Below, piece after piece: positions 40,804 to 47,763 of a stretch of DNA of 64,000 nt (positions are counted from its first letter, which is position 1; each line of letters opens with the position of its first letter). The translations under genes were made by a program, and so were the position numbers. Source of the DNA: Streptomyces apocyni (lineage in GTDB: Bacteria > Actinomycetota > Actinomycetes > Streptomycetales > Streptomycetaceae). The notes beneath the pieces are model-generated. The model was given only the letters and a program-made list of their open reading frames with translations. It was not told the origin of the DNA and did not search any database. Location: NCBI RefSeq assembly GCF_009739465.1, contig NZ_WHOM01000036.1, forward strand, positions 186,001 through 250,000, given 5' to 3'.

Positions 40804-41244
40804 CTACTCGGCGGCCAGCGCGTTGGCCCGCTCGGTGACCAGGAGGAGCACGCGAGCCGTGGTCTCCCGGTCGGCGGCCGGGATGTCGCCGTAGATCCGG
40901 CTCGCGAGGTCGGCGACCTGGGCACGGAACCCCTCGTGCAGCGCCCGGCCCTGGTCCGTGGCGCGCAGCCGGGAGTCCTCGCCGGGCGGCTGGTCGGCCA
41001 GTCCCGCGGCGGTCAGGTCGGCGAGCGTCTCACGCGCCGCCGCTTCGTCGATCTTCAGGGCAGCGGTCAGCTGGTCGACGAGGTCGCCACGTTCGACGGG
41101 TCCGTCACCCGTCACCAGGGCGCCCAGGGCGATCGACTGGGGGAAGGTGATGCGGGACGGGGCCAGCAGGCGCTCGCGCAGGGGCACGGTCGCGTAGTGG
41201 GCGAGGCCGATGAGCTGGCTGTTGAGCACGGGGGCAGGGGACAT
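40804..41244 (-). CDS. MarR-family-like winged-helix regulator
   Basis: 146 residues. A winged HTH (about 30-95) includes FPQSIALGALVTGDGPVERGDLVDQL and ETLADLTAAGLADQP, with the wing RLRATDQGRALHEG. Terminal helices fit dimerisation. ATG 41244 has GAAGGAG 5 nt before it. Divergent from a TetR-type gene across 121 bp that hold three copies of the same palindrome; one or both proteins should bind there. No enzyme gene is directly downstream, so its own target is unclear. Confidence 0.83.
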   Translation of the reverse strand: MSPAPVLNSQLIGLAHYATVPLRERLLAPSRITFPQSIALGALVTGDGPVERGDLVDQLTAALKIDEAAARETLADLTAAGLADQPPGEDSRLRATDQGRALHEGFRAQVADLASRIYGDIPAADRETTARVLLLVTERANALAAE

Positions 41245-41264
41245 GACGACTCCTTCGCATCCTT

Positions 41265-41354
41265 AAGCGGAGAGCTCTCCGCTTGACCGACCTTAAGCGG
41301 AGAGCCGTCCGGTTGGCAATGGGTGGGGCAGGTTAAGCGGAGAACTCTCCGCTA
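41265..41354. promoter_or_regulatory. Three copies of a 20-bp palindromic operator
   Basis: Site 1, 41265-41284, AAGCGGAGAGCTCTCCGCTT, is a perfect palindrome. Site 2, 41295-41314, keeps the left arm and 7 of 10 right-arm bases (CCGTCCGGTT). Site 3, 41335-41354, AAGCGGAGAACTCTCCGCTA, deviates at two positions. Starts are 30 and 40 bp apart, near whole helical turns, so proteins would line up on one face. Site 1 lies 20 bp from the marR-like ATG and site 3 lies 11 bp from the tetR-like ATG. Confidence 0.85.
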
Positions 41355-41365
41355 CCCTCGGGGCC

Positions 41366-41953
41366 ATGACCACAGCTCGCCCCGAACGCGCCGACGCCGC
41401 CCGCAACCGCCGCAAGATCCTGGACGCGGCAGCCCGCGTCCTGACCACCCAAGGCGCGGCCTCGCTCTCCCTCGACGCGGTCGCCAAGGAGGCCGGAGTC
41501 GGGGTGGGCACGGTGTACCGCCGCTTCGAGAATCGCGCGCGGCTGGTCTACGAGCTGATCGACGAGAACGAGACCCGCTTCCAGGCGGAGTTCGCCACAC
41601 ACGCCGACGCCCCACCCCGGGAACGGCTGCGCGCCTTCCTGCACGGGCTGGCCGAACTAGCCGACGACAACCGGGAATTGCTGCTGCTCGCCGAGGCCAG
41701 CGTGCCCGCGGGCCGCTACCACAGCGGCCCGTTCCGCCGACATCACGAGCAGGTCAGCCAGCTCCTCGACGCACTGGCTCCCGGCGCGGACAGCGCCTAT
41801 CTGGCGGACCTGCTGCTGATGGCGTACACGCCGGGTCTGCTCGACTTCCAGCGGGAGCACCGCGGTTGGTCGCTGGACCGGGTCACACAGGGCCTGGACA
41901 CGCTGGTCGACGGCATCGCGGCCACCCACTCCCCGGGTCAGCTGCCGTCGTAG
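41366..41953 (+). CDS. TetR-family transcriptional repressor
   Basis: 195 residues. N-terminal HTH at about 15-60 (ILDAAARVLTTQGAASLSLDAVAKEAGVGVGTVYRRF), followed by a helical ligand domain resembling the TetR C-terminal-33-type group. The ATG at 41366 has no good ribosome site and follows operator site 3 by 11 bp, so translation may be leaderless. By family habit it is self-regulated and should also control the divergent MarR-like gene. The 3' end overlaps the next minus-strand gene by 16 bp. Confidence 0.9.
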   Translation: MTTARPERADAARNRRKILDAAARVLTTQGAASLSLDAVAKEAGVGVGTVYRRFENRARLVYELIDENETRFQAEFATHADAPPRERLRAFLHGLAELADDNRELLLLAEASVPAGRYHSGPFRRHHEQVSQLLDALAPGADSAYLADLLLMAYTPGLLDFQREHRGWSLDRVTQGLDTLVDGIAATHSPGQLPS

Positions 41954-42342
41954 CCCGCGGTCGGCATCGAGAGGCGGCGGTGCACACGGGCCTTCATCCC
42001 GGCGTCGTAGGCGGGTTCGTCAAGACCCGCCGTCTCCAGGCGCACCCCCCGCCGCGCGCACTCCGCGCTGAAGTCGTCCACGGACACCAACGCCCGCTCC
42101 AGTACGCGACGGCTGGGCGCCACGAAGACATCCACCAGACCCGCCTCGACGTCGGCCCACAGGCTGCGGTGATCGGTGCGCAGCCCGTACACCAGCAGCT
42201 CCCGGGTGACCACGTAGCCTCGGTCCGCGGCCCAGTGCGCGCACATCGCGTGCTGACTGCGGCAGTCCACGAGGAAGGGGTCCTTGTCCAGCTCCTCGAG
42301 CGGCGTCAGGCTGGCGATCGCCGCGACTCGGATCTCGGCCAT
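41938..42342 (-). CDS. Small protein with a degenerate resolvase-like fold (tentative)
   Basis: 134 residues. ATG 42342 with GAGGGAG 5 nt upstream. The arrangement IASLTP ... DCRSQHAMCAHWAADRGYVVTRELL ... DVEAGLVDVFVAPSRRVLERAL ... CARRGVRLETA follows the order of the N-terminal domain of serine recombinases (strand, Ser loop, QxxxCxxYAxxxGY helix, VxxxDRLSR, GVRL). Ser11 may align with the nucleophile, but the preceding conserved Arg is Ile and no DNA-binding domain follows. More likely a repurposed fold than an active recombinase. I would treat the function as unknown. Confidence 0.6.
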   Translation of the reverse strand: MAEIRVAAIASLTPLEELDKDPFLVDCRSQHAMCAHWAADRGYVVTRELLVYGLRTDHRSLWADVEAGLVDVFVAPSRRVLERALVSVDDFSAECARRGVRLETAGLDEPAYDAGMKARVHRRLSMPTAGYDGS

Positions 42343-42444
42343 GCCGTCTCCCTCGCCTCGGCCTTCGCCGCAGACACTACTACTCGCCGTACGCTCGTAG
42401 GCAGTGGCCGTGGGCCCACGGAAGCAATCGAAGGGAGCCGGTGC

Positions 42445-43218
42445 GTGCCGGTGGAGATCACCTGGTGGGGCCATGCCAGCTGCACCGTCGAGGATGCGGG
42501 GGTGAGAGTGCTGACCGACCCGCTCTTCGCGCGCCGCCTGGGACATCTGCGCAGGCGCCGCGGCGATGTGCCGCCACCACGGGCGGCCGTCGCGGACGCC
42601 GTACTCGTCTCGCATCTGCACGCCGACCATCTGCACCTGCCCTCGCTGGCCCAGCTCGCGCCCGGCACCCGGCTGCTGGTGCCACGCGGCGCATCGGCGG
42701 CGGTGCCGGGACTGCGGAAGCTGGACGGCCTGCGGATCACCGAGGTCCAGGCCAGGGACGAGGTACGGATCGGGGACGTGACGGTACGTGCCGTACCCGC
42801 GCGGCACGACGGGCGGCGGCTGCCGCTGGGGCCGCAGCGCTGCCGCGCGCTCGGCTATGTGGTGAGCGGCGAGGCCCGGACGTACTTCGCCGGGGACACC
42901 GGGCTGTTCGACGCGATGGCCGACGCGGTGGGCGAGGTGGAGGTGGCGCTGCTGCCGGTCGGCGGCTGGGGGCCGTACCTGGGCGCCGGGCATCTGGACG
43001 CGCCCCAGGCCGCCCGGGCGCTGGCCCGCCTCGCGCCGCGCAGCGCGGTGCCGGTGCACTACGGGACGTACTGGCCGATCGGCCTGGACGCCGTGCGGCC
43101 GCACGAGTTCCACGGGCCCGGGATTGAGTTCGTACGGCAGGCGGCGCTGCGGGCGCCGGATGTGGCGGTGCATCTGCTCGGGCACGGCGAGAGCGTCCGC
43201 CCCGAGGACGCGAGGTGA
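42445..43218 (+). CDS. Metallo-beta-lactamase-fold hydrolase (UlaG-like)
   Basis: 257 residues. Metal-binding motif HLHADHLH in VLVSHLHADHLHLPSL, the opening ITWWGHASCTVED, VLTDPLFARR, the third ligand in YFAGDTGLFD and a late His in VPVHYGTYWP. The fold is that of UlaG and related lactonases/phosphodiesterases. GTG 42445 with AAGGGAG about 8 nt upstream. It overlaps the DedA gene by 4 nt (GTGA), so the two are translationally coupled and may act on a membrane-derived substrate. Confidence 0.9.
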   Translation: MPVEITWWGHASCTVEDAGVRVLTDPLFARRLGHLRRRRGDVPPPRAAVADAVLVSHLHADHLHLPSLAQLAPGTRLLVPRGASAAVPGLRKLDGLRITEVQARDEVRIGDVTVRAVPARHDGRRLPLGPQRCRALGYVVSGEARTYFAGDTGLFDAMADAVGEVEVALLPVGGWGPYLGAGHLDAPQAARALARLAPRSAVPVHYGTYWPIGLDAVRPHEFHGPGIEFVRQAALRAPDVAVHLLGHGESVRPEDAR

Positions 43219-43841
43219 TCCTCGCCGCGGCGGCCGCGCTCACGCCGGAGACGACGACGCAGGCGGTCGGCTATCCGTCACTGTTCGTGCTGGTGGTGCT
43301 GGGGTCGTTGGTGCCGGTGGTGCCTACGGGGGCGGTGGTGAGTTCGGCCGCGGTGGTGGCCTTCCACCAGACGGAGCCGCTCACGCTGCTGTTCGTCTTT
43401 CTGGTGGCCGCGCTCGCCGCGTTCACCGGCGATGTCTGCCTGTACTGGCTCGGGCAGCGGGGGATGCGCTCGCGCAACGGCTCGCGCTGGCTGAAGGCCC
43501 TGTACGACCGCGCCCCGGCCGAGCGCCTCGCCCGGGCCCAGGCGAAGCTGCACGATCACGGCGTGGCGGTCCTGGTGGCGTCCCGGCTGATTCCGGCGGG
43601 CCGTATTCCGGTGATGCTCGCCTGCCTGCTGTCGAGCATGCCGCTGCGCCGCTTCATCCGGGGCAACGGCCCGGCGTGCCTGGCCTGGGCGGCGACGTAC
43701 CAGCTGATCGGCATCCTGGGTGGCTCACTGTTCGCCGAGCCGTGGCAGGGGCTGATCGCGGTGGTCGTCCTGACCGTGCTGATCAGCGGCGCGCCGGGGG
43801 TGTGGCGGCGGGTGCGGGGGCCGCGCGAGCGTGAGGCGTGA
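43215..43841 (+). CDS. DedA-family membrane protein
   Basis: 208 residues with four to five hydrophobic segments. It has the DedA core: an N-terminal LVVLGSLVPVVPTGAVVSS re-entrant helix, AFTGDVCLYWLGQRGMRSR, and VASRLIPAGRIPVMLACLLSSMPLRRFIRGN with the conserved Arg/Gly pattern. Members of this superfamily move polyprenyl phosphates or phospholipids across the membrane. The GTG start overlaps the preceding stop. The short GGTGGGGC triplet repeat at 43853-43870 follows the stop. Confidence 0.88.
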   Translation: MILAAAAALTPETTTQAVGYPSLFVLVVLGSLVPVVPTGAVVSSAAVVAFHQTEPLTLLFVFLVAALAAFTGDVCLYWLGQRGMRSRNGSRWLKALYDRAPAERLARAQAKLHDHGVAVLVASRLIPAGRIPVMLACLLSSMPLRRFIRGNGPACLAWAATYQLIGILGGSLFAEPWQGLIAVVVLTVLISGAPGVWRRVRGPREREA

Positions 43842-43897
43842 GGCGGTGGGGCGGTGGGGCGGTGGGGCGTCAGGCTGGCCGTCCCAGAGCACAGATC

Positions 43898-44944
43898 TCA
43901 GGACGCGGCGGCCCCCAGGACCCGTGACGCTCCGACCGGCAGGTCCCACAGGTCCTCTCGCGGGCGGCCCGCCCGCTCCCAGGCGGTCCGTACCCGGGTC
44001 AGCGGCTCCAGCACGGGCTCGGCCGACAGCAGGAACGTCGCCCAGTGCATGGGCGCCAGCCGCCGGGCGCCCAGATCGTCAGCCGCCCGTACCGCCTCCT
44101 CGGGGTCGCAGTGCACATCGCGCAGCCACCAGCGGGGGTGGTACGCGCCGATCGGCAGCAGGGCGAGATCAAGTCCCGGGTGGCGGCGCCCGATCTCCGC
44201 GAACCAGTGTCCGTACCCGGTGTCGCCCGCGAAGTACACCTCGCGCCCGTCAGGTCCGGTGAGCACCCAACCACCCCACAGCGTGCGGCAGGTGTCGACC
44301 AGGCCGCGCTTGGACCAGTGGTGCGCGGGTACGAACCCGAACCGCACCCCGCGCAGGTCCGTGGCCTCCCACCAGTCGAGCTCGGTGACACACGCGAAGC
44401 GGCGGCGCCGGAACCAGCGACCGAGTCCCGCCGGGACGAACACCGGTGTCTCGCGCGGCAGCCGCTTGAGCGTCGGGGCGTCCAGGTGGTCGTAGTGGTT
44501 GTGGCTGATGACGACAGCGTCGATCCGGGGCAGCGCGGCCCAGCCGACGCCCACGGGTGTGATCCGTGCCGGGGTGCCGAAGATCCGGCGCGACCACACC
44601 GGGTCGGTGAGCACGGTCAGCCCGCCGACGCGCAGCACCCAACTGGCGTGGCCCGCCCAGGTCACCGCGATGTCCGAGACTCCGACGTCCGGCAGCGGCC
44701 CGGGCGCGAACGGCAGCCGGGGGATGTCCGCAAGCCCCTCCGGACGTGGCCGGATCGCGCCCTCGCGGGCGAACCGCGCGAAGGCCCGCACGCCGGGCAG
44801 CGGGGCGGTCAGCCGGTCGATGAAGGACCGGGGCCAGGTGCGGAGTTCACCGAGCGGGCGGAGTACGGGAGTGGCGGCCGGGGAGATACGGGACGTCATC
44901 GGCTCGGACTGCCGCGTCATCATCGGCTCGGACTGCTGCGTCAT
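43898..44944 (-). CDS. Metallo-beta-lactamase-fold hydrolase (NAPE-PLD/UlaG-like)
   Basis: 348 residues. Metal ligands are HNHYDHLD in VVISHNHYDHLD, then PAHHWSKRG, YFAGDTGYG and the late MHWATF. VTWAGHASWVLRVGGL and VLTDPVWSRR place it with the other hydrolase across the DedA gene, but it is larger, with the GAYHPRW and WWEATDL features of the NAPE-phospholipase-D-like group. ATG 44944 with AAAGGAG 8 nt before. The first 24 codons contain a 24-bp tandem duplication (TQQSEPM / TRQSEPM). Confidence 0.9.
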   Translation of the reverse strand: MTQQSEPMMTRQSEPMTSRISPAATPVLRPLGELRTWPRSFIDRLTAPLPGVRAFARFAREGAIRPRPEGLADIPRLPFAPGPLPDVGVSDIAVTWAGHASWVLRVGGLTVLTDPVWSRRIFGTPARITPVGVGWAALPRIDAVVISHNHYDHLDAPTLKRLPRETPVFVPAGLGRWFRRRRFACVTELDWWEATDLRGVRFGFVPAHHWSKRGLVDTCRTLWGGWVLTGPDGREVYFAGDTGYGHWFAEIGRRHPGLDLALLPIGAYHPRWWLRDVHCDPEEAVRAADDLGARRLAPMHWATFLLSAEPVLEPLTRVRTAWERAGRPREDLWDLPVGASRVLGAAAS

Positions 44945-45006
44945 CGAGACGGCTCCTTTCGCTGAACCTGTTCGACGCGTCTGCTGGACGCCGCCGCGCA
45001 CCGGGC

Positions 45007-45052
45007 CTGATCCACCGGACAGGGCAAGACACCTAGGCCCTTAGGCCCTGTC
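45007..45052. repeat. Copy A of dispersed CTGATCC-ACCGGACAG element with hairpin
   Basis: CTGATCCACCGGACAG (45007-45022) is followed by CCTAGGCC (45032-45039). GACAGGGC (45018-45025) pairs with GCCCTGTC (45045-45052), which contains part of the last codons of the aminotransferase-like gene. Probably its transcription terminator. A second copy lies at 47061-47085. Confidence 0.6.
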
Positions 45053-46288
45053 GCCCGGCGCATCGTCGGCCCGGTCCGCGTGCTCCTCGGCGCGGAGGGC
45101 GTCGAGCGTCGACCCGAGGGTGCTCAACGCTCGCCGCACGTACGGCAGTTCCAGGGGCGCCGGGGAGGCGAGTGATTCCAGCCGTTCGCTGTCCGTGGCA
45201 CCGGCCAGCGCCCCGGTGGCCAGCCGTACCCGCAAGGCGCCCAGCTCGTCACCGAACCGGTGCCCACCGGCCACCGGCGTGCCGAGCCGCTCGGTGAGGT
45301 AGTCCTCCAGTTCCACCGCGTCGGCGACCCCACGGGCGGCGAGCGCGGAACGCAGGGGCTCCAGGTCCACGTAGAGGTGGCGCCCGGCCTGCGGCGGCCG
45401 GGCGACCCCGCCCGCCGCGCGTACGGCACGGTACGCGGCCGCGCCCACCCGCGCGTGTGACCGGGCGGCCGCCGCCACCCGCGCGGTGACCTCTTCCGGC
45501 TCCCCGAGCGCGTACGCGGCGGCCGCGGCGACCGGCGCGGTGACGACGGCGCCCAGCGCGGTGAGGACGTCGAGTGTCCGCGCGCGCAGCGCGGCTCCGG
45601 ACGCGGTGTCGGGGACACGGGCGACGGCGACGGGCCAGTCAGCGGGCAGATACGCACCAGACAGGTCCACGAGCGAGGTGACGTGCCCGGGCGCCATCTC
45701 GGCAGGACTGATCAGCAGAGCGGGGCCGTCGTGGAGTGTGTCGCGCCAGGTTTCGTCCGTGAGGAGGTGCAGGCCCTCGCCCACCGCCGCCTCCACCGCC
45801 TCGTGCAGCACCTCGGGGGGTGGCACCGTGCCCGTCGGATCGTCGGCGACGGAGAGCAGGACGAGCCGGGGGTCGCCGCCCTCCGCCCGCACCCGCCGGA
45901 CGGTCTCCAGCAGGGCGTACGGGTCGGGAACTCCCCCGCACTCGGCGGGCGTCGGCACATGGAAGGTGCCGTGGCCGAGCAGCCGGGCACCCGGCGCCCA
46001 CCAGGCGGCGCACGGCCGCGGCAGCAGAACGTCGCCGCCGACCGCCGCGCTCAGCGCGAGCAGCAGCAACGCGGCGCCGGGGGCCGCGATCAGCTGCTCC
46101 CGGCCGCCCGGCAGCCCCCGGCGGTCGAAGTAGCCCCGCGCCGCGTCCAGCAGCGCGGGTCCGCCGCCCGGTGGTTCGGCGTGCGTACGGCCCGCCGCCG
46201 CGGCGGCCACCGCGGCCAGTTCGGGGAGCACCGGCAGTTCCGGACCCGCGGCGGGCGAGCCGTACCGCAGTGGGCCCGAGGCGGGCAC
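45041..46288 (-). CDS. Aminotransferase-fold (PLP type I) protein lacking the catalytic lysine
   Basis: 415 residues. The large-domain landmarks of class I/II aminotransferases are present: GREQLIAAPGAALLLLALS for the cofactor phosphate loop, DPTGTVPPPEVL for NPTG, and HLLTDETWRDTLHDG for the DExY strand. In place of the SxSK motif the chain reads SLVDLSGAYLPADWP, so the Schiff-base lysine is a glycine. The C-terminal Arg region LRVRLATGAL is kept. GTG 46288 begins directly after the TGA of the preceding secreted-protein gene, indicating coupling. Either a catalytically dead regulator-like protein or one using a different chemistry. Confidence 0.82.
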   Translation of the reverse strand: MPASGPLRYGSPAAGPELPVLPELAAVAAAAAGRTHAEPPGGGPALLDAARGYFDRRGLPGGREQLIAAPGAALLLLALSAAVGGDVLLPRPCAAWWAPGARLLGHGTFHVPTPAECGGVPDPYALLETVRRVRAEGGDPRLVLLSVADDPTGTVPPPEVLHEAVEAAVGEGLHLLTDETWRDTLHDGPALLISPAEMAPGHVTSLVDLSGAYLPADWPVAVARVPDTASGAALRARTLDVLTALGAVVTAPVAAAAAYALGEPEEVTARVAAAARSHARVGAAAYRAVRAAGGVARPPQAGRHLYVDLEPLRSALAARGVADAVELEDYLTERLGTPVAGGHRFGDELGALRVRLATGALAGATDSERLESLASPAPLELPYVRRALSTLGSTLDALRAEEHADRADDAPGDRA

Positions 46289-46870
46289 TCAGCCCCGTGC
46301 CCGGGACTGTCGGCGGCGGATGACGAAGACGGTCGCGCCCACCGCTCCGGCCACCAGCACACTCCCGGCGATCATGGTCGGCGTACCAGCGTCCGTGAAG
46401 CTGCCGCCGAGGCCGCCTCGTACGCCCTGGGTGGAGGTCGGCGTCGGAGTCGGGGAGGGGGCGGGTGTGCGGTCGACGATGAAGGTCGCCTTCCACTGGC
46501 CGCCGTCCGGGCAGCTGCCGGTGACGGCCCACCGGGAGGTGTCGCCCACCGCGTTGGGCCCGGTGCTCGGGAAGTTGCTGGTGGGGGCGATTCTGGCGGT
46601 GCCGTTGTAGGCGGGGCCCGCGACGCCGTCGTCGTTGCCCGGGACCAGGGCCAGCTGGACGACGCCCTTCTCGAAGGCCTGGGAACTGGCGTTGATCGTC
46701 CTCGGCGGGTCGGCCTGGGGCGTGTCGCAGGCGACGGAGACGGTGACCGTGCCACTGGGCGCGACGGTAGACGGACGGACCTCGGCCGAGTTGGCGATCG
46801 CGGCTGGCGCGGACAGTCCGACCGCGGCCGATGCCAGGGCGGTGGCGGCGATCATACGGGCGATACGCAT
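46289..46870 (-). CDS. Secreted, C-terminally membrane-anchored surface protein
   Basis: 193 residues. Signal peptide MRIARMIAATALASAAVG...APAAIANS with cleavage expected near ANSA. An immunoglobulin-like extracellular domain follows (VRPSTVAPSGTVTVSVACD, with a second Cys in GSCPDGGQW suggesting a disulfide). A Pro/Thr/Ser stalk (TPAPSPTPTPTST) comes next, then a C-terminal helix IAGSVLVAGAVGATVFVI and RRRQSRARG. This has the shape of a sortase substrate but no LPxTG-type motif is visible, so simple membrane anchoring is likelier. ATG 46870 with GAAGGAG 10 nt upstream. Function unknown. Confidence 0.8.
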   Translation of the reverse strand: MRIARMIAATALASAAVGLSAPAAIANSAEVRPSTVAPSGTVTVSVACDTPQADPPRTINASSQAFEKGVVQLALVPGNDDGVAGPAYNGTARIAPTSNFPSTGPNAVGDTSRWAVTGSCPDGGQWKATFIVDRTPAPSPTPTPTSTQGVRGGLGGSFTDAGTPTMIAGSVLVAGAVGATVFVIRRRQSRARG

Positions 46871-47060
46871 AGCGGAGGGGCTCCTTCTGGCGGCGGACGA
46901 GCAGACGCGGAAATCCACGCCACGAAGCCCATGAAAACCCGACATATCACCACACCGCGCGGGGCGGGACACCATTCGCGGTACCCGCGCCGCCGCATGG
47001 GTGAGCGCCGCGGCTGATCGCCGGGTCATGGCCAGCCGGGCAGCCTGGGGCCGATCGGCC

Positions 47061-47085
47061 CTGATCCGCCGGACAGCCCTAGGCC
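47061..47085. repeat. Copy B of dispersed CTGATCC-GCCGGACAG element
   Basis: CTGATCCGCCGGACAG (47061-47076) followed at once by CCTAGGCC (47078-47085). It matches copy A at 15 of 16 positions in the first block and exactly in the second. Its second block runs into the 23-bp inverted repeat starting at 47079. Confidence 0.7.
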
Positions 47086-47141
47086 GTGTCCGCAAAGTCC
47101 CGCCTGCCCGGCGGCGACGGGACTTTGCGGACACGACCTAG
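47079..47141. repeat. Long inverted repeat (24-bp arms), terminator-like or MITE-like
   Basis: The left arm 47079-47102 (CTAGGCCGTGTCCGCAAAGT + CCCG) and right arm 47118-47141 pair with a single mismatch around a 15-nt loop. It sits just downstream of the stop of the DinB-like gene. Sequences of this kind recur between genes in Streptomyces (recollection, not checked). No target-site duplication flanks both ends. Confidence 0.8.
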
Positions 47142-47168
47142 TCCTGCGGGCGCCTAGTCCTGCGGGCG
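47137..47168. repeat. 16-bp tandem duplication at the stop codon of the DinB-like gene
   Basis: CCTAGTCCTGCGGGCG occurs at 47137-47152 and 47153-47168. The second copy encodes the last codons and TAG stop. The first overlaps the right arm of the long inverted repeat. Confidence 0.9.
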
Positions 47169-47738
47169 GCGGCCGAGGAGGCAGAGGAACTTGGTCTGTA
47201 CGTCGGCGCCGGGCGGCGGCTCGACCGGCGGGTCGAAGAGCCCGCTCTTGGCCAGGTCGGCGGCGTACGGAGAGACCTCGCGCACCGCGTAGCCGACCAG
47301 CTCGTCCGGCAGCCGCTCGTCGGCCCCGATCGCGCGCGACAGGTCCCAGGCGTGCACCACCAGGTCGGTCACCATCTGTCCGCAGTAGTGGGCGGCGGGG
47401 CTGTCACCGTAGGAGAGGTGGACGGTGCCGTCGAGCGCCCCCGGCGCGCGGAAGGCGTCGTGGGCGTCGCGGGCCGCGGCGTCCCAGGCGGCGACCGGGT
47501 CGTCGCCGAGCTGGTCACCGTCGAAGGAACTGCCGACCGACTCGACCGTGGCACCGTCCTGGACCAGCGGTGGCACCCACAGCTGCTCCACCACGAGGTG
47601 GTTGACGAGGTCGCGTACGGTCCATTCGGTGCAGGGCGTCGCATCACCCCACTGCTCCGCGCGCACCTGGTGCACGCGGTCCCCGAACAGGTCGATCGCC
47701 TCGGCATGCCGCTCAAGCAGTTTGATGTGGAGTGCCAT
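47154..47738 (-). CDS. DinB-like/TIGR03086-type metal-binding protein (mycothiol-dependent enzyme superfamily)
   Basis: 194 residues. A four-helix DinB/mycothiol maleylpyruvate-isomerase fold is suggested by TPCTEWTVRDLVNHLVVEQLW with the first metal His, AHYCGQMVTDLVVHAWDLSRA with the others, and the late DVQTKFLCLLGRRP common in the TIGR03086 group. ATG 47738. Members are thought to use mycothiol, a thiol confined to actinobacteria; the reaction is unknown. Its 3' end carries a 16-bp tandem duplication. Confidence 0.85.
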   Translation of the reverse strand: MALHIKLLERHAEAIDLFGDRVHQVRAEQWGDATPCTEWTVRDLVNHLVVEQLWVPPLVQDGATVESVGSSFDGDQLGDDPVAAWDAAARDAHDAFRAPGALDGTVHLSYGDSPAAHYCGQMVTDLVVHAWDLSRAIGADERLPDELVGYAVREVSPYAADLAKSGLFDPPVEPPPGADVQTKFLCLLGRRPQD

Positions 47739-47763
47739 ACCCCCATTTTCCCCGCGCCGGGGC

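Noticed and set aside
47079..47141. The long inverted repeat as an intact insertion sequence
   Set aside because: The arms enclose only 15 bases and there is no transposase. At most a MITE or terminator.
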